A stretch of DNA of 64,000 bases from Phycisphaerales bacterium UBA5793 (GCA_002418285.1 DIDT01000067.1:124001-188000), one strand, 5' to 3'. Counted from the first letter of the stretch, positions 47,815 to 57,334 are shown. The notes: generated by a model not told the origin, from the letters alone. A program made the numbers and translations.

Positions 47815-49359
47815 CTATTGGTCCGGCGGGTCTATTGCGGGCTTTGGCCGGCGATCCACCTTTGTGATCGGCACATTCTCGAACACGATTTCGCCGCCCC
47901 AGATTCTGCTGGGGAAGATGGTCATCTTGTGCTCGACTACGGCAGGATCAGGCCGCAACACGACCGTGATCTGCGAAGCGTCGAAGTCAGGGATGCGGTA
48001 TTCGCGGCCGCCGAACGACTCGACACGCCGCCGGCTCGCCTTCTCGACCGGAAGCGATCCTGCGAGGTATTCCCGGCCGTCAATCACGAAGAACACATTG
48101 AAACCCACATTCTCACGGAGGTTGCGAATATCAGCCGCGCCACGCGGGTAGCCGCTTTCGCTTTCGAACAAGACCTGCAGCGGGCGCAGCGGGCGCAGCG
48201 TGATGGCGTTGCGCATGGCCTCCTTCAACTGCGGATCAACAACAAGAGATACGACTGACTCGTCTCGATCGACAAATCGGATTCCGCGCGCCATCTCTCC
48301 GTCGAAATGGATGTTCCGAGCGGTCGCTCCGCCCGGCGTCTGAATCCACATGGACCACTTCACTTCGATTTCCCAATCACCCGCCGGAACGTCGACCGGA
48401 GGACACTCGTGAGCCAGCCAGTGGTAGTCGGCCGCCTCCTTGCCTTTGATCGGCGTGCCGATTCGTACAAAATCCGCTTCCGAAAGCCCCGCGTACCGGC
48501 GCACAGCGTGGCCTTCCATCGTCATGGACTTGATGGACCGATGCAGGACCGTTGGCGTATTGGGCATCCCCCGAAAGTCCTGGACGTACTCAGAGATGAT
48601 GTATGGTTCGCCGACTCTGATCTCCGCAAGGTGATCGAGCGACCAGCCGAATACGAACCCGCGCCCATACCGCTCTACTTGCTTGTCCGTCACCTGTCCG
48701 TTGTTCCATGCCGATTCAAAAGCGGCATCCCACCTGCCAAACCAGGCGCCGTGCGGATCGGCTTGCGCGTCGAGAGCGCGATTGACAAGAAAAGCCGCCT
48801 GCGCGTCCGAGAGACTCCCCTTGCCAAGACGAATCATGAGTTCATCCGTCGCCGGCGATGAACCTTTGTCGGTCTCATCACAAGCCTGGAGGACCAGAAT
48901 CCACGACGGAACCCACGGCAACCAGTTGAACCCAGTTGCGCGGCCCCAGAGCCACGCTCCCAGCAGCGCCGCGACCGGCACAGTCAAGAGTAGACCAAGT
49001 GACAACAGCAATGGCTGCACCCTGCGTCGACCCCAACGAACCGCCCCGAACGCAGAAAGGATCGATCCGCACTCAGGGCAACGCTTGAGATCGCCTGCGT
49101 GACCACCAAGGTCATAACCGCAAATCCGACAACTTGGCCGATTGTCCACGAGCCGACCGCGCCACCCGAGCACAATTGCGGTGAGCCCCAACAGCAGGAT
49201 GATGCCAAAGCTCAGGACGAACACGCCCCAGTCCCTCGTGGCGGTGGTGCCGCAAACATGATACAGCAAACCGCGCGTTGGCAGTCCATTTACGTACCGT
49301 GATTGCACATTCCGGACCAAAGCCGACTTGAGACTCGGCCGATGGTTCCTAACCTCCAC
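47815..49359 (-). CDS. Membrane protein with zinc ribbon, unknown function
   Basis: About 514 residues: helix 1 (VFVLSFGIILLLGLTAIVLGW), zinc ribbon SCRICGYDLGG...RCPECGS, helix 2 (LLLSLGLLLTVPVAALLGAWL) and about 360 outer residues of unrecognised fold. Same helix-ribbon-helix plan as the genes at 25127 and 29230. The GTG start at 49359 is uncertain; upstream of helix 1 there are about 45 residues of unremarkable sequence, and a GTG at 49224 just before the helix is an alternative. The following gene on the same strand is the AlkP-family enzyme. Confidence 0.7.
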   Translation of the reverse strand: MEVRNHRPSLKSALVRNVQSRYVNGLPTRGLLYHVCGTTATRDWGVFVLSFGIILLLGLTAIVLGWRGRLVDNRPSCRICGYDLGGHAGDLKRCPECGSILSAFGAVRWGRRRVQPLLLSLGLLLTVPVAALLGAWLWGRATGFNWLPWVPSWILVLQACDETDKGSSPATDELMIRLGKGSLSDAQAAFLVNRALDAQADPHGAWFGRWDAAFESAWNNGQVTDKQVERYGRGFVFGWSLDHLAEIRVGEPYIISEYVQDFRGMPNTPTVLHRSIKSMTMEGHAVRRYAGLSEADFVRIGTPIKGKEAADYHWLAHECPPVDVPAGDWEIEVKWSMWIQTPGGATARNIHFDGEMARGIRFVDRDESVVSLVVDPQLKEAMRNAITLRPLRPLQVLFESESGYPRGAADIRNLRENVGFNVFFVIDGREYLAGSLPVEKASRRRVESFGGREYRIPDFDASQITVVLRPDPAVVEHKMTIFPSRIWGGEIVFENVPITKVDRRPKPAIDPPDQ

Positions 49360-49412
49360 CCGCCGCTTTTTTCGGACTCATCCACTCCCTCCTGAACCAC
49401 GCAAGAGCCCAC

Positions 49413-51080
49413 ATGGCGAAAAAACGCCCCTCCAAGAAGACAAAGGTCACCGCAAAACGCGGTAAAGCTGCGACGCGCAAGAAAACGACCAGGACTGCCC
49501 CGAAGGGCAAGTCTTCCGCCCACGTCATCGGTCGCATCGAGCCCGCCGAGCGCACGCCCAACGCGCGCGTCATGGGCAACCAGTCGCTCGCCACCATCCC
49601 CACCACCGGCCCCATCATCGGCCACGACAAGCCATCGCAAGTCGGCACGGCCATCCTCGGCGCGGGGATCGCCGGCATGTCCGCCGCGCTGCACATCAAG
49701 AAGGACTACGCCATCTTCGAACAGGCCGAACGGATCGGCGGCCTGTGCTGCACCGAGAACTTCGGCGGCTACCTCTTCGATCGCTCGATCCACATCCTCT
49801 ACACCAAGCAGCCCTACGCCAAGAAGTTCATCACCGGCATCCTCGGCAAGAACTTCGACCTGCGACCCAAGTACTCCTACATCCGCAGCCACGGCGTCTA
49901 CACCGCGTACCCGTATCAGTCCAACACCTTCGGCCTGCCGCACGAAGTCGTCGTGCGCAACCTCATGGGGCTGATCGAAGCGACATACACCAAGCCGCAG
50001 CGCGAGCCGCGCAACTTCAAGGAGTGGGCCTACGCGACCTTCGGCGCCGGCATCACTGAAGAGTTCTTCCTGCCTTTCAACTACAAGGTCTGGGCGATCG
50101 ACCAGGAGCAGATGAGCTACGACTGGATCGCCGACCGTGTGCTCACGCCGCCGATCAAGACGGCCATCGAAGGCGCGATCGCACCGAGCAAAGGCGACTA
50201 CGGCCCCAACGCGAAGTTCTGGTATCCCAAGAAAGGCGGCATGGAGAGTTTGCCGCGCTCGATGGGCGCGCATCTCAACGATGGCAGCGTGCATACCTTC
50301 ACGCGCGTCAAGACCATCCACGTCGGCAAGCACATGCTCGAGTTCGAAGACGGCTCGACGTGCAGGTACGACTCGCTCATCTCGACAGCGCCGATCAGCA
50401 AACTCGCACAACTGGCGGACAGCGTACCCGCCGAAGTGCAGGCGGCGGTGGACAAACTGAAGTGGAACACGGTCTACACCGTCAACATCGGTTTGGAGAT
50501 TCCCAACCTCACGCCGATGCACTGGGCGTACTACCCCGATCCGAAGTTGATCTTCCACCGCCTGAGTTGGCCCAAAAACTTTGCGTCGAGCATGGCGCCG
50601 GCGAACTGCTCATCGGTCGCGGCCGAGATCTCAGTCAGCCAGTGGAAAGACGTCGGCCCGACGGACGCGAAGACACTGCTCAAGAAAACGATCGAAGGCC
50701 TCATCGCCATCGGTCTCATCACGCGCAAGCAGGCGAGCAGAATCAAACCCGAACACTGCGGCGTCGTGCGCCTCGATCCGGCCTACGTCATCTACACCTG
50801 GGACCATCGACCCGCGACCAAGACAATTCACGACTGGCTTGAGAGCAACGACATCTACGCTTGCGGCCGCTTCGGCGACTTCGAATACCTCAACATGGAT
50901 CACTCGATCCTGTCAGGCAAGCGCGCCGCCGAGAAGCTGATGAAGCGCGATCTCAGCGCGTTCCCGTTGAAAGGCGTGGATGAAAAGGCGCTCGAGCGCT
51001 GGATCGCCGCCGACTTCCAGATCGGCGTAGCCCACACCGACGCGGCGATCGACGCGAAGTTGAAAGCGCACGGCGCGTAG
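49413..51080 (+). CDS. FAD-dependent oxidoreductase (amine-oxidase/UDP-galactopyranose-mutase-like) with lysine-rich N-terminus
   Basis: 555 residues. After about 75 residues, of which the first 35 are lysine/arginine-rich (MAKKRPSKKTKVTAKRGKAA), the FAD-binding GxGxxG is seen as AILGAGIAGMSAAL, with FEQAERIGGLCCTENFGGYL and the C-terminal flavin motif NDIYACGRFGDFEYLNMDHS. The fold matches protoporphyrinogen-oxidase or UGM-like amine oxidases; these act on sugar nucleotides, porphyrins or amines. The substrate is not assignable. The basic N-terminus is not part of the enzyme family. Confidence 0.82.
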   Translation: MAKKRPSKKTKVTAKRGKAATRKKTTRTAPKGKSSAHVIGRIEPAERTPNARVMGNQSLATIPTTGPIIGHDKPSQVGTAILGAGIAGMSAALHIKKDYAIFEQAERIGGLCCTENFGGYLFDRSIHILYTKQPYAKKFITGILGKNFDLRPKYSYIRSHGVYTAYPYQSNTFGLPHEVVVRNLMGLIEATYTKPQREPRNFKEWAYATFGAGITEEFFLPFNYKVWAIDQEQMSYDWIADRVLTPPIKTAIEGAIAPSKGDYGPNAKFWYPKKGGMESLPRSMGAHLNDGSVHTFTRVKTIHVGKHMLEFEDGSTCRYDSLISTAPISKLAQLADSVPAEVQAAVDKLKWNTVYTVNIGLEIPNLTPMHWAYYPDPKLIFHRLSWPKNFASSMAPANCSSVAAEISVSQWKDVGPTDAKTLLKKTIEGLIAIGLITRKQASRIKPEHCGVVRLDPAYVIYTWDHRPATKTIHDWLESNDIYACGRFGDFEYLNMDHSILSGKRAAEKLMKRDLSAFPLKGVDEKALERWIAADFQIGVAHTDAAIDAKLKAHGA

Positions 51081-51112
51081 AAGCGCCCGCCACCAGACCG
51101 AAGCGCGAGCGA

Positions 51113-51188
51113 GGAAGGTCGGATTGGTGGAACGGGCGTCCCGCCCGTACAACGCCAGCGGGCCAGAGGCCCGTTCCACCGACCTTCC
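51113..51188. repeat. 76-bp extended inverted repeat element
   Basis: Outer arms GGAAGGTC (51113-51120) and GACCTTCC (51181-51188), inner arms GGTGGAACGGGC (51126-51137) and GCCCGTTCCACC (51169-51180), with a further inner GC-rich region. It resembles small palindromic MITE/REP-like elements. Single copy in this window, intergenic. Confidence 0.65.
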
Positions 51189-51231
51189 CACCCGTCCCCA
51201 ATCGCCGCAATCGAGACATGTCCCTGCGCCA

Positions 51232-51255
51232 GCATGATGTAGTATGACATCATGC
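51232..51255 (+). promoter_or_regulatory. Inverted repeat overlapping a start codon
   Basis: Perfect 9-base arms GCATGATGT and ACATCATGC spaced by AGTATG. The right arm contains the ATG (51252) of the first tandem paralogue, so it could be an operator or an RNA hairpin hiding the start codon. Confidence 0.5.
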
Positions 51256-52724
51256 GAACGACCCGGCCAACATGCAGGATCACCAAGCGGCGCGTCATCT
51301 GGTCCGCCTTTGCCGTCATCACTCTGCTCATCCTCTGGCAGGTCTACGACATCCTCACCGGCAAGCCGCAGCCGACGATCGACTACGCCACGCAGTTCTA
51401 CGAACTGTGCAGCAGCGCCCAACCCGAAGGCGAGAACGCCTGGCCGGACTTTGTCGAAGTGCTCCGCCGCGCCGAGACGGCCAAGACGCTGCTGGAGCAG
51501 GATCCTGCTGCAAAACAGACCCTCACTGATGGCAGTACTTCGCTTGGCGGCTTCCACGACCTGCTCTACATGCCGCTCGATTCACCAAAGGTGCAGCCGC
51601 ACATTGCCGCCCTCGATGAACTCTGGGCAAACGGCACGTTCAAACTGATGGCCCGCGTCGCCAAGGCGCCGCGCTGCGTGCGGCCGCGCATCATCGGCAC
51701 GCCGTTTCACGAAGCGTACCGGCAGGAGCAATGGCCGCAGATGTCGCAACTCCGCCAATTAGCGCGCATCGAAGCAGCCCGCATGCGCGTGGGTGCCTAC
51801 GACGGCAACTGGCGCGAACTCCTCGCCGCCACCGACGAAGCGCTCGCCGCAGATCGCATCAGGGAACTCGAACCGACGCTGATGAACCATCTTGTTGTCC
51901 ACGCGTGCATCGACCTCACGCTCGGCGAACTGCGCACGCTCCTCTACGAATATACACTTGACGAGTCCACAGCTCGTGCGCTGCTTGCGATCGTCGATCG
52001 ACGCACGGATCTGCCCTCTGCCGAATTCACCTTGTCGGGCGAGCGGCTCATGCGCCTCGACTACCTGCAGAACCAGTACACACCGTCGGGTCGGCTGCCG
52101 CTGAGTTCGTATGGCCAGTTCAGTGTCGATCCCATGGCTATCGTAACTGGCACGAAACAACAGAAGACTTTCGACCAGACGCTCGGCGATGTGTTGTCGA
52201 TCGTCCTTCCCGGCCGGGCGCGCGCCATCAAACTCGACGCCGACTACCTCGACACCATGACCCGATTCGCGGCAGTCGACGCGCCGGCGCCGAGTGACGA
52301 CCGGGATGCAGCCTGGCTCGCCAGCCTGCCGCTGCACCAGGTGGTCATCAAGGCCACGGCACTCGCGCCGGAACGGACCGGATCCACCTGGCGCGGCTTG
52401 CGCTTTCAGATCGACTCCACCCGCCTCCTGCTCGCCATCGAGATCTACATCGCCCACCACGGCCGCGCGCCTGCAAGTCTCACTGACCTCGTTCCCGACA
52501 TTCTCGCGAGCAGCCCGCACGACGCGCTCACGGGGACACCCTTCGGCTATCGCGGCCCCGACCTGCTCGGCCCGGCCGACGAATACACACTCTGGTCCTA
52601 CGGCAGCGACGGTGAAAACAACAATGGTCATGAAGGCACTCGCTCACGCTGGCAGGATGACGAGCCGGGGACCGATATTCTGATCAACCTGCCGCGTGAC
52701 GTTCCCGATGGGATCATGCCGTAA
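51252..52724 (+). CDS. Membrane-anchored protein, tandem paralogue 1, with pseudopilin-like C-terminus
   Basis: 490 residues: one N-terminal helix (RRVIWSAFAVITLLILWQVY) directly followed by DILTGKPQPTIDYATQFYEL, a family signature, then a long helical outer domain and a C-terminal segment (STRLLLAIEIYIAHHGRAP...LTDLVPDIL...TGTPFGYR...YTLWSYGSDGENNNG). That end resembles the C-terminus of GspG-type pseudopilins. No enzymatic motif is seen. Its two neighbours are paralogues. Function is unknown; an envelope role is inferred. Confidence 0.75.
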   Translation: MRTTRPTCRITKRRVIWSAFAVITLLILWQVYDILTGKPQPTIDYATQFYELCSSAQPEGENAWPDFVEVLRRAETAKTLLEQDPAAKQTLTDGSTSLGGFHDLLYMPLDSPKVQPHIAALDELWANGTFKLMARVAKAPRCVRPRIIGTPFHEAYRQEQWPQMSQLRQLARIEAARMRVGAYDGNWRELLAATDEALAADRIRELEPTLMNHLVVHACIDLTLGELRTLLYEYTLDESTARALLAIVDRRTDLPSAEFTLSGERLMRLDYLQNQYTPSGRLPLSSYGQFSVDPMAIVTGTKQQKTFDQTLGDVLSIVLPGRARAIKLDADYLDTMTRFAAVDAPAPSDDRDAAWLASLPLHQVVIKATALAPERTGSTWRGLRFQIDSTRLLLAIEIYIAHHGRAPASLTDLVPDILASSPHDALTGTPFGYRGPDLLGPADEYTLWSYGSDGENNNGHEGTRSRWQDDEPGTDILINLPRDVPDGIMP

Positions 52725-52736
52725 GAGAGGCGCAGG

Positions 52737-54218
52737 ATGAACGCCGCAACATCGACAACCTGGGACCGGCGCTGGCTCCGCCCGCGGCGGATCGTGACAC
52801 TGCTCGCATGCGGAGTTGCCCTCTGGCTCGCGTGGCAGCTCTTTGACATCATCACCGGCAAGCCGCAGCCGACGATCGACTACGCGACGCAGTTTTACGA
52901 ACTGTGCAGCAATGCTCAACCCGAAGGCGAGAACACCTGGCCGCTGCTGGAGCGCGTTCTCAGTCGCTTGGAAGAAGTCGAAACGCAACTTATGCGGGAT
53001 CCGATGGCCGTGCAATACAGTCACGACGCCCAGAGTTGGCCCGGCACCTTCGACGACCTGCTCTACGGCAGACCGACCGCCCCCAACTTGCAGCCGCACC
53101 TGCGCCTGCTGCGCGTGCTCCACGAGGAGGGTACATTCAGTCGATTGAGCGAACTGGCCGCAATGAGCCGATGCGTTCGCCCGAGAGTTGAAGACGTTTC
53201 GTTCAACAAGGCGTACTTGAGCGCCACGATGCCGCACAACGCCCGCGTGCGCCGTCTCGCACGATTGCAGATGGGCCGCCTCGTTGTTGCCGCCGAGAGT
53301 TGGGACTGGCCCGCCGTCGCCGAGATCACCGAACAGTCCCTTGGCATCTTTCAACTCGTCAGTCGTCAACCTTCGCTTTACGAGTTCCTCGCAGCGGAAT
53401 CGAGCGCTGAGGGCGTCCTGCGCGAACTGCGCACCACTCTTGTCGAACGTCCGCTCGACGAGGGTTCTGCTCAACGCCTGCTGAAGATCGTCGAATCGCA
53501 CCGAGACTGGCCGGCGCCGGAATACACGATGAGCGGCGAGCGCCTGCTCCGCCTCGACAACATTCAGAACGAGTACACGCCCAGCGGTCGCATGCCGCTG
53601 AACACGCTCGGCCGATTCAGCAAGTCACCCACACTGCCCGACGGCCTCACGTCGAATCGATCGATCCAACTCACCTGGGCTGAAGTCGTCGCCATCACGA
53701 TTCCCGGTCGCGACGCCGCGGTGCGCCTTGACGCGCGATACATCGATGACATTGTGCAGTTTGCGAATGCGAACGATCCGGAGACGCGAAGTGCCATCGA
53801 CGACGAGTGGCGCCGGTAACTGCCAGGTCATCAACTCGTGCTGCGCTCCACGATGCTGCCGCCAAGTCTGCTCGTCGGCGGCTGGACCGAACTCCGCCAG
53901 TCCATCGAGTCCACCCGCCTCATGCTCGCCATTGAGATCTACATCGCGCGCGAAGGCCGCGCACCGACTTTGCTCGACGATCTGACGCCTGACATCCTCC
54001 CCGAGGTCCCGCTCGACCCGCTCAACGGCCAGACGTGGGGCTACCGCCGACTGAGCCAGACTTCAGATGGCACGATGTACCTGCTCTGGTCCTTCGGCGA
54101 AGACGGCGTGAACAACAACTGCTACGAAGGCGATGAGAAGAAGTGGAACTACGGTGAGCCCGGCACCGACAACTGGATCAACAAGCCGCGGTACATTCCA
54201 GAGGGATTGATGCGGTAG
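52737..54218 (+). pseudogene. Tandem paralogue 2, interrupted by an in-frame TAA
   Basis: The frame from ATG 52737 matches paralogue 1 (LFDIITGKPQPTIDYATQFY) until TAA at 53817-53819, then continues in the same frame to 54218, still aligned with the paralogues (LPGHQLVLRSTMLPPSLLVG against LPLHQVVIKATALAPERTG). Ignoring the stop gives 493 codons, like the 490 and 482 of its neighbours. In paralogue 3 the equivalent codon is CAA, so a single C-to-T change explains the stop. The remainder of both halves is well conserved, so the loss looks recent. Readthrough, or reinitiation at GTG 53838, cannot be excluded. Confidence 0.82.
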
Positions 54219-54223
54219 ACGCT

Positions 54224-55672
54224 GTGCGCGCCTTGAATACTCCAATGCCTGAGCCACCTCGCAAACCTCGCCTCACCAAGCGCCGCATCATCGGCCTGAT
54301 CGCAGCGCTCTTCACACTGTGGATCGCGTGGCAGGCCTACGACATCCTCACCGGTAAGCCGGATCCGAAGGTGGATTACGCAACGCCGTTCTATGAGTTG
54401 ATCGACAGTGCGCAGGTTCGCGTCGGCGACAATGCGTTTGATGCGCTCAATGAACTCTTCCGTCGCGCACGCGACGCCGAGCATGGCCTCGCCGAGGGAC
54501 TCGATCCACTCACGATCGACACGGACGACTACGATGCACAGTCATCATTCACCAATATGTTGGACGGACCGTTCCGGCCAAGCCGATGGGTGAAGCAGAT
54601 CGAAGCGATCAAGAGTCTGCGGGCCGATGGCACGTTTGATCTTGCAGCGCGGGTGGCAACGCTGAAATGGTCTGCGGCTCCTCGGGTCACAACCGCGCCG
54701 TTCTTCATCATGTACATGGATGCTCGTAGCGGCATGATCGGCGAGATCAGATCGCTGTGCAAACTCCAGGCCGCTCGGATGAGGCTGGCAGCGCACGCGG
54801 GCGACTGGGAGGACTTCGTTGCCGCATTCGATCAGTCGATGGCGGTGATTCGTCTGGTTTCGTTTGAGCCGACGTTCGTTGATTCGCTGGTTGCCGTTTC
54901 CTGCCACGCATTGATTCTGCAGCAGTTACGATGGGCCCTCGTGGAGTACGAGATTCCCGAGGCGACGGCCAGGGCGTTGCGCGACGCACTGGATCGCGGC
55001 ATTCGGTTGCCTCCACCTGACTATGTTCTTTCTGGCGAGATGTACTTTCAACTTGACTCACTGCAGCACGAGTACACCGCCTCCGGCCGGCTGCCGGCCA
55101 GCTCCTTCCGCATCTACGCCGACGATTTCCGCTCCAGCGTCGGATCGGCGCTGGCGATCGCTATCCCCGGGCACAAAACGGCGCAGCGACTGACGCGCGA
55201 GGCTTTCGAGGAAATGAAACGCATCTCGAACCTGCCACTCAGCGAGATTGTCGCGCTTGAGCGATCGGGATGGTCGGTGCAACTGCCGCTGAGCCAGGTG
55301 GCGGTCTCCGCACCAAGCTCAACTATTCCGAAGATCTGGGCGAGGCGCGATGCGGAATTCGCCGCGACGCGACTCATGCTTTCAATCGAAGTATTCATCG
55401 CGCACAGAGGCGAAGCGCCGGCATCGCTCTCCGATCTTGTCCCGGGCCTCCTTGATGCGGCGCCAGTCGATCCAGCTAATGGCAAGCCCTACGGCTATCA
55501 GCGCGTAGCCAACGATCCGCACGGCCGCGAGTATCGTCTATGGTCTTTCGGCATCGACGGCGGGGACAATGGTGGCGCGGAGGATCCCAACAACCCGTGG
55601 TGGGACGCCGACGAGGAAACCGACTGGGTAGTCAACCAGCCACGTGACGTACCGGCGGGCATCCGGCCGTAG
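54224..55672 (+). CDS. Membrane-anchored protein, tandem paralogue 3
   Basis: 482 residues with the same plan: basic N-terminus, helix RIIGLIAALFTLWIAWQAY, signature DILTGKPDPKVDYATPFYEL, helical outer domain and a C-terminus with ATRLMLSIEVFIAHRGEAP and GYQRV...YRLWSFGIDGGDN. It is more diverged than paralogue 2 from paralogue 1. The GTG at 54224 lies five bases after the previous stop; ATG 54245 is an alternative. The three genes run in the same direction with 5-12 base gaps and are probably one transcript. Confidence 0.75.
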   Translation: MRALNTPMPEPPRKPRLTKRRIIGLIAALFTLWIAWQAYDILTGKPDPKVDYATPFYELIDSAQVRVGDNAFDALNELFRRARDAEHGLAEGLDPLTIDTDDYDAQSSFTNMLDGPFRPSRWVKQIEAIKSLRADGTFDLAARVATLKWSAAPRVTTAPFFIMYMDARSGMIGEIRSLCKLQAARMRLAAHAGDWEDFVAAFDQSMAVIRLVSFEPTFVDSLVAVSCHALILQQLRWALVEYEIPEATARALRDALDRGIRLPPPDYVLSGEMYFQLDSLQHEYTASGRLPASSFRIYADDFRSSVGSALAIAIPGHKTAQRLTREAFEEMKRISNLPLSEIVALERSGWSVQLPLSQVAVSAPSSTIPKIWARRDAEFAATRLMLSIEVFIAHRGEAPASLSDLVPGLLDAAPVDPANGKPYGYQRVANDPHGREYRLWSFGIDGGDNGGAEDPNNPWWDADEETDWVVNQPRDVPAGIRP

Positions 55673-55907
55673 GACTTGCGGCGCTCCGGGATCAGGCTCG
55701 GGTTGCCAAAGCGCATTGAAGTCCCCTGCGCGACCTGAGACCCCCTCCGTTTGGAACGAAGCAGAATTGCGTCCGCCGGCCGTTCAGTTGGTTTGGTTGA
55801 ATCGCGGCGGCGGGATTTCTCCTCGCTCGCGCGTCGGTCTGGTCAATCCGCTCGTGCCACTGGTGCTTATCGGCCCCCGTTCCACCGCCCATCAGGCATC
55901 TCCCTCA

Positions 55908-55936
55908 CTGGCGATTTTCGACCCTCGCGCTATACT
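55908..55936 (+). promoter_or_regulatory. Candidate promoter of sat
   Basis: CTGGCG and TATACT spaced by 17 bases. The -10 is good and the -35 weak. It predicts a start site near 55943, giving a leader of about 170 bases. The sequence from 55673 to here holds no gene. Confidence 0.55.
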
Positions 55937-55944
55937 CCCGCCCA

Positions 55945-56003
55945 TCGCAGGCCAGGCGCCGGGCCATCGCAACCGGCCGCCGGTGGGTCCATCCGGCCTG
56001 CGA
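55945..56003 (+). promoter_or_regulatory. Structured 5' leader upstream of sat
   Basis: Closing stem TCGCAGGCC (55945-55953) and GGCCTGCGA (55995-56003), 9 perfect pairs, encloses a GC-rich region, and a second small hairpin (AAGTCCCG/CGGGATTT) follows around 56012-56030. The stem begins almost at the predicted transcript start. It does not look like a SAM riboswitch. A regulatory role is inference. Confidence 0.45.
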
Positions 56004-56114
56004 GCGCTGCCGAAGTCCCGTGCGGGATTTCAAGCCAATTCTGAACCTGCGGCGATCGCCTGCCATCGCAAGGCGGCCGCATCACCCCTGCGACTGATGG
56101 AGAGGATTGCTCAA

Positions 56115-57290
56115 ATGTCCAACGGACTGATCGCCCCCCACGGCGGCAAACTGGTCAACCGCCTTGTCGACGCCGCCACGGCCGCCAAACTCAAGTCCGA
56201 GGCCCAGGGCCTGCCCCGCATCAACCTCACCCCCAAGCAGTCCTGCGACCTCGAACTCATCGCCAACGGCGGCTACAGCCCGCTGACCGGGTTCATGGGC
56301 AAGGCCGACTTCGAGAGCGTCTGCAAGAACATGACCCTCGCCGGCGGCGATGTCTGGGCCATCCCCGTGCTCCTCTCCGTCGACAAGGCCAAGGCCCCCA
56401 AGGTCGGCGATCGCGTCGCCCTCCACGCCCCCAACGGCGTCCTCCAGGGCGTCATGAGCGTCACCGAGGTCTATGCCCACGATAAGAAGCTCGAGATTCC
56501 CAACGTCTTCCGCACCGAAGACCCCGCCCACCCCGGCGTGGCCAAGGTGCTCGAAGAGGGCGACACCTGCGTCGCCGGCCCCGTGGATGTGCTCACGCTT
56601 TGCGTCGATCCCGAGGGTCCCGAGGCCTTCCTCGACATGCGCCTCACCCCGCTGCAGACGCGCGAGCAGTTCAAGCAGCGCGGCTGGAAGACCATCGTCG
56701 CCTTCCAGACCCGCAACCCGATCCATCGCGCCCACGAGTACGTCTGCAAGTGCGCCCAGGAGATCGTCGACGGCCTGCTCATCCACCCGCTGGTCGGCGA
56801 GACCAAGGCCGGCGATATCCCCGCCGACGTTCGCATGGACTGCATCAACATCCTCGTCAAGGACTACTTCCATCCGGAGCACACGATGGTGACCGTGCTG
56901 CCCGCCGCGATGCGCTACGCCGGCCCGCGCGAGGCCATCCACCACGCCATCATGCGCAAGAACTACGGTTGCTCGCACTTCATCGTCGGCCGCGACCACG
57001 CCGGCGTAGGCAACTACTACGGCACCTACGACGCACAGGCGATCTTCGACGAAGTCGATCTCGACAACCTCGGCATCCAGCCGCTCAAGTTCGAGCACTC
57101 CGGCTGGTCGAAGAAGTGCGGCGGCATGGTCAGCGGCAAGACCTTTGTCTGGGAAAAAGACGACATCGTCTTCCTCTCGGGCACCAAGGTTCGCGACATG
57201 CTCAAGGCCGGCCAGCGTCCCCCAGCCGAGTTCAGCCGCCCCGAGGTCGCCGACGTGCTCATCAAGTGGGCGCAGAGCACCGACGATTGA
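56115..57290 (+). CDS. sat: Sulfate adenylyltransferase (ATP sulfurylase)
   Basis: The 391-residue enzyme makes adenylyl sulfate from ATP and sulfate. Family motifs are intact: the substrate-binding QTRNPIHRAHEY (QxRNP and HxxH), GRDHAGVG and VFLSGTKVRDML. This is the single-chain Sat type, not CysDN. ATG 56115 has GGAGAGG nine bases upstream; the in-frame extension to 55644 has no family similarity. No APS kinase or reductase is adjacent, so it could serve assimilation, sulfation (a sulfotransferase-like gene is at 34612) or dissimilatory metabolism. Confidence 0.95.
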   Translation: MSNGLIAPHGGKLVNRLVDAATAAKLKSEAQGLPRINLTPKQSCDLELIANGGYSPLTGFMGKADFESVCKNMTLAGGDVWAIPVLLSVDKAKAPKVGDRVALHAPNGVLQGVMSVTEVYAHDKKLEIPNVFRTEDPAHPGVAKVLEEGDTCVAGPVDVLTLCVDPEGPEAFLDMRLTPLQTREQFKQRGWKTIVAFQTRNPIHRAHEYVCKCAQEIVDGLLIHPLVGETKAGDIPADVRMDCINILVKDYFHPEHTMVTVLPAAMRYAGPREAIHHAIMRKNYGCSHFIVGRDHAGVGNYYGTYDAQAIFDEVDLDNLGIQPLKFEHSGWSKKCGGMVSGKTFVWEKDDIVFLSGTKVRDMLKAGQRPPAEFSRPEVADVLIKWAQSTDD

Positions 57291-57334
57291 CCCGCGCGCG
57301 ATCGCGATTGAGCACGAACACAGCAGAATTAACT

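Noticed and set aside
46148..48151. 667-codon open frame opposite the AlkP-family gene
   Set aside because: Entirely antisense to conserved coding sequence, no recognisable motifs, His/Arg-heavy composition; a by-product of GC-rich codon use.
55945..56030. SAM riboswitch upstream of sat
   Set aside because: The conserved core and kink-turn of SAM-I or the compact SAM-II pattern could not be found; only generic hairpins are visible.
55644..56114. In-frame N-terminal extension of ATP sulfurylase
   Set aside because: No family similarity, overlaps the end of the preceding gene and includes the predicted promoter and leader hairpin.
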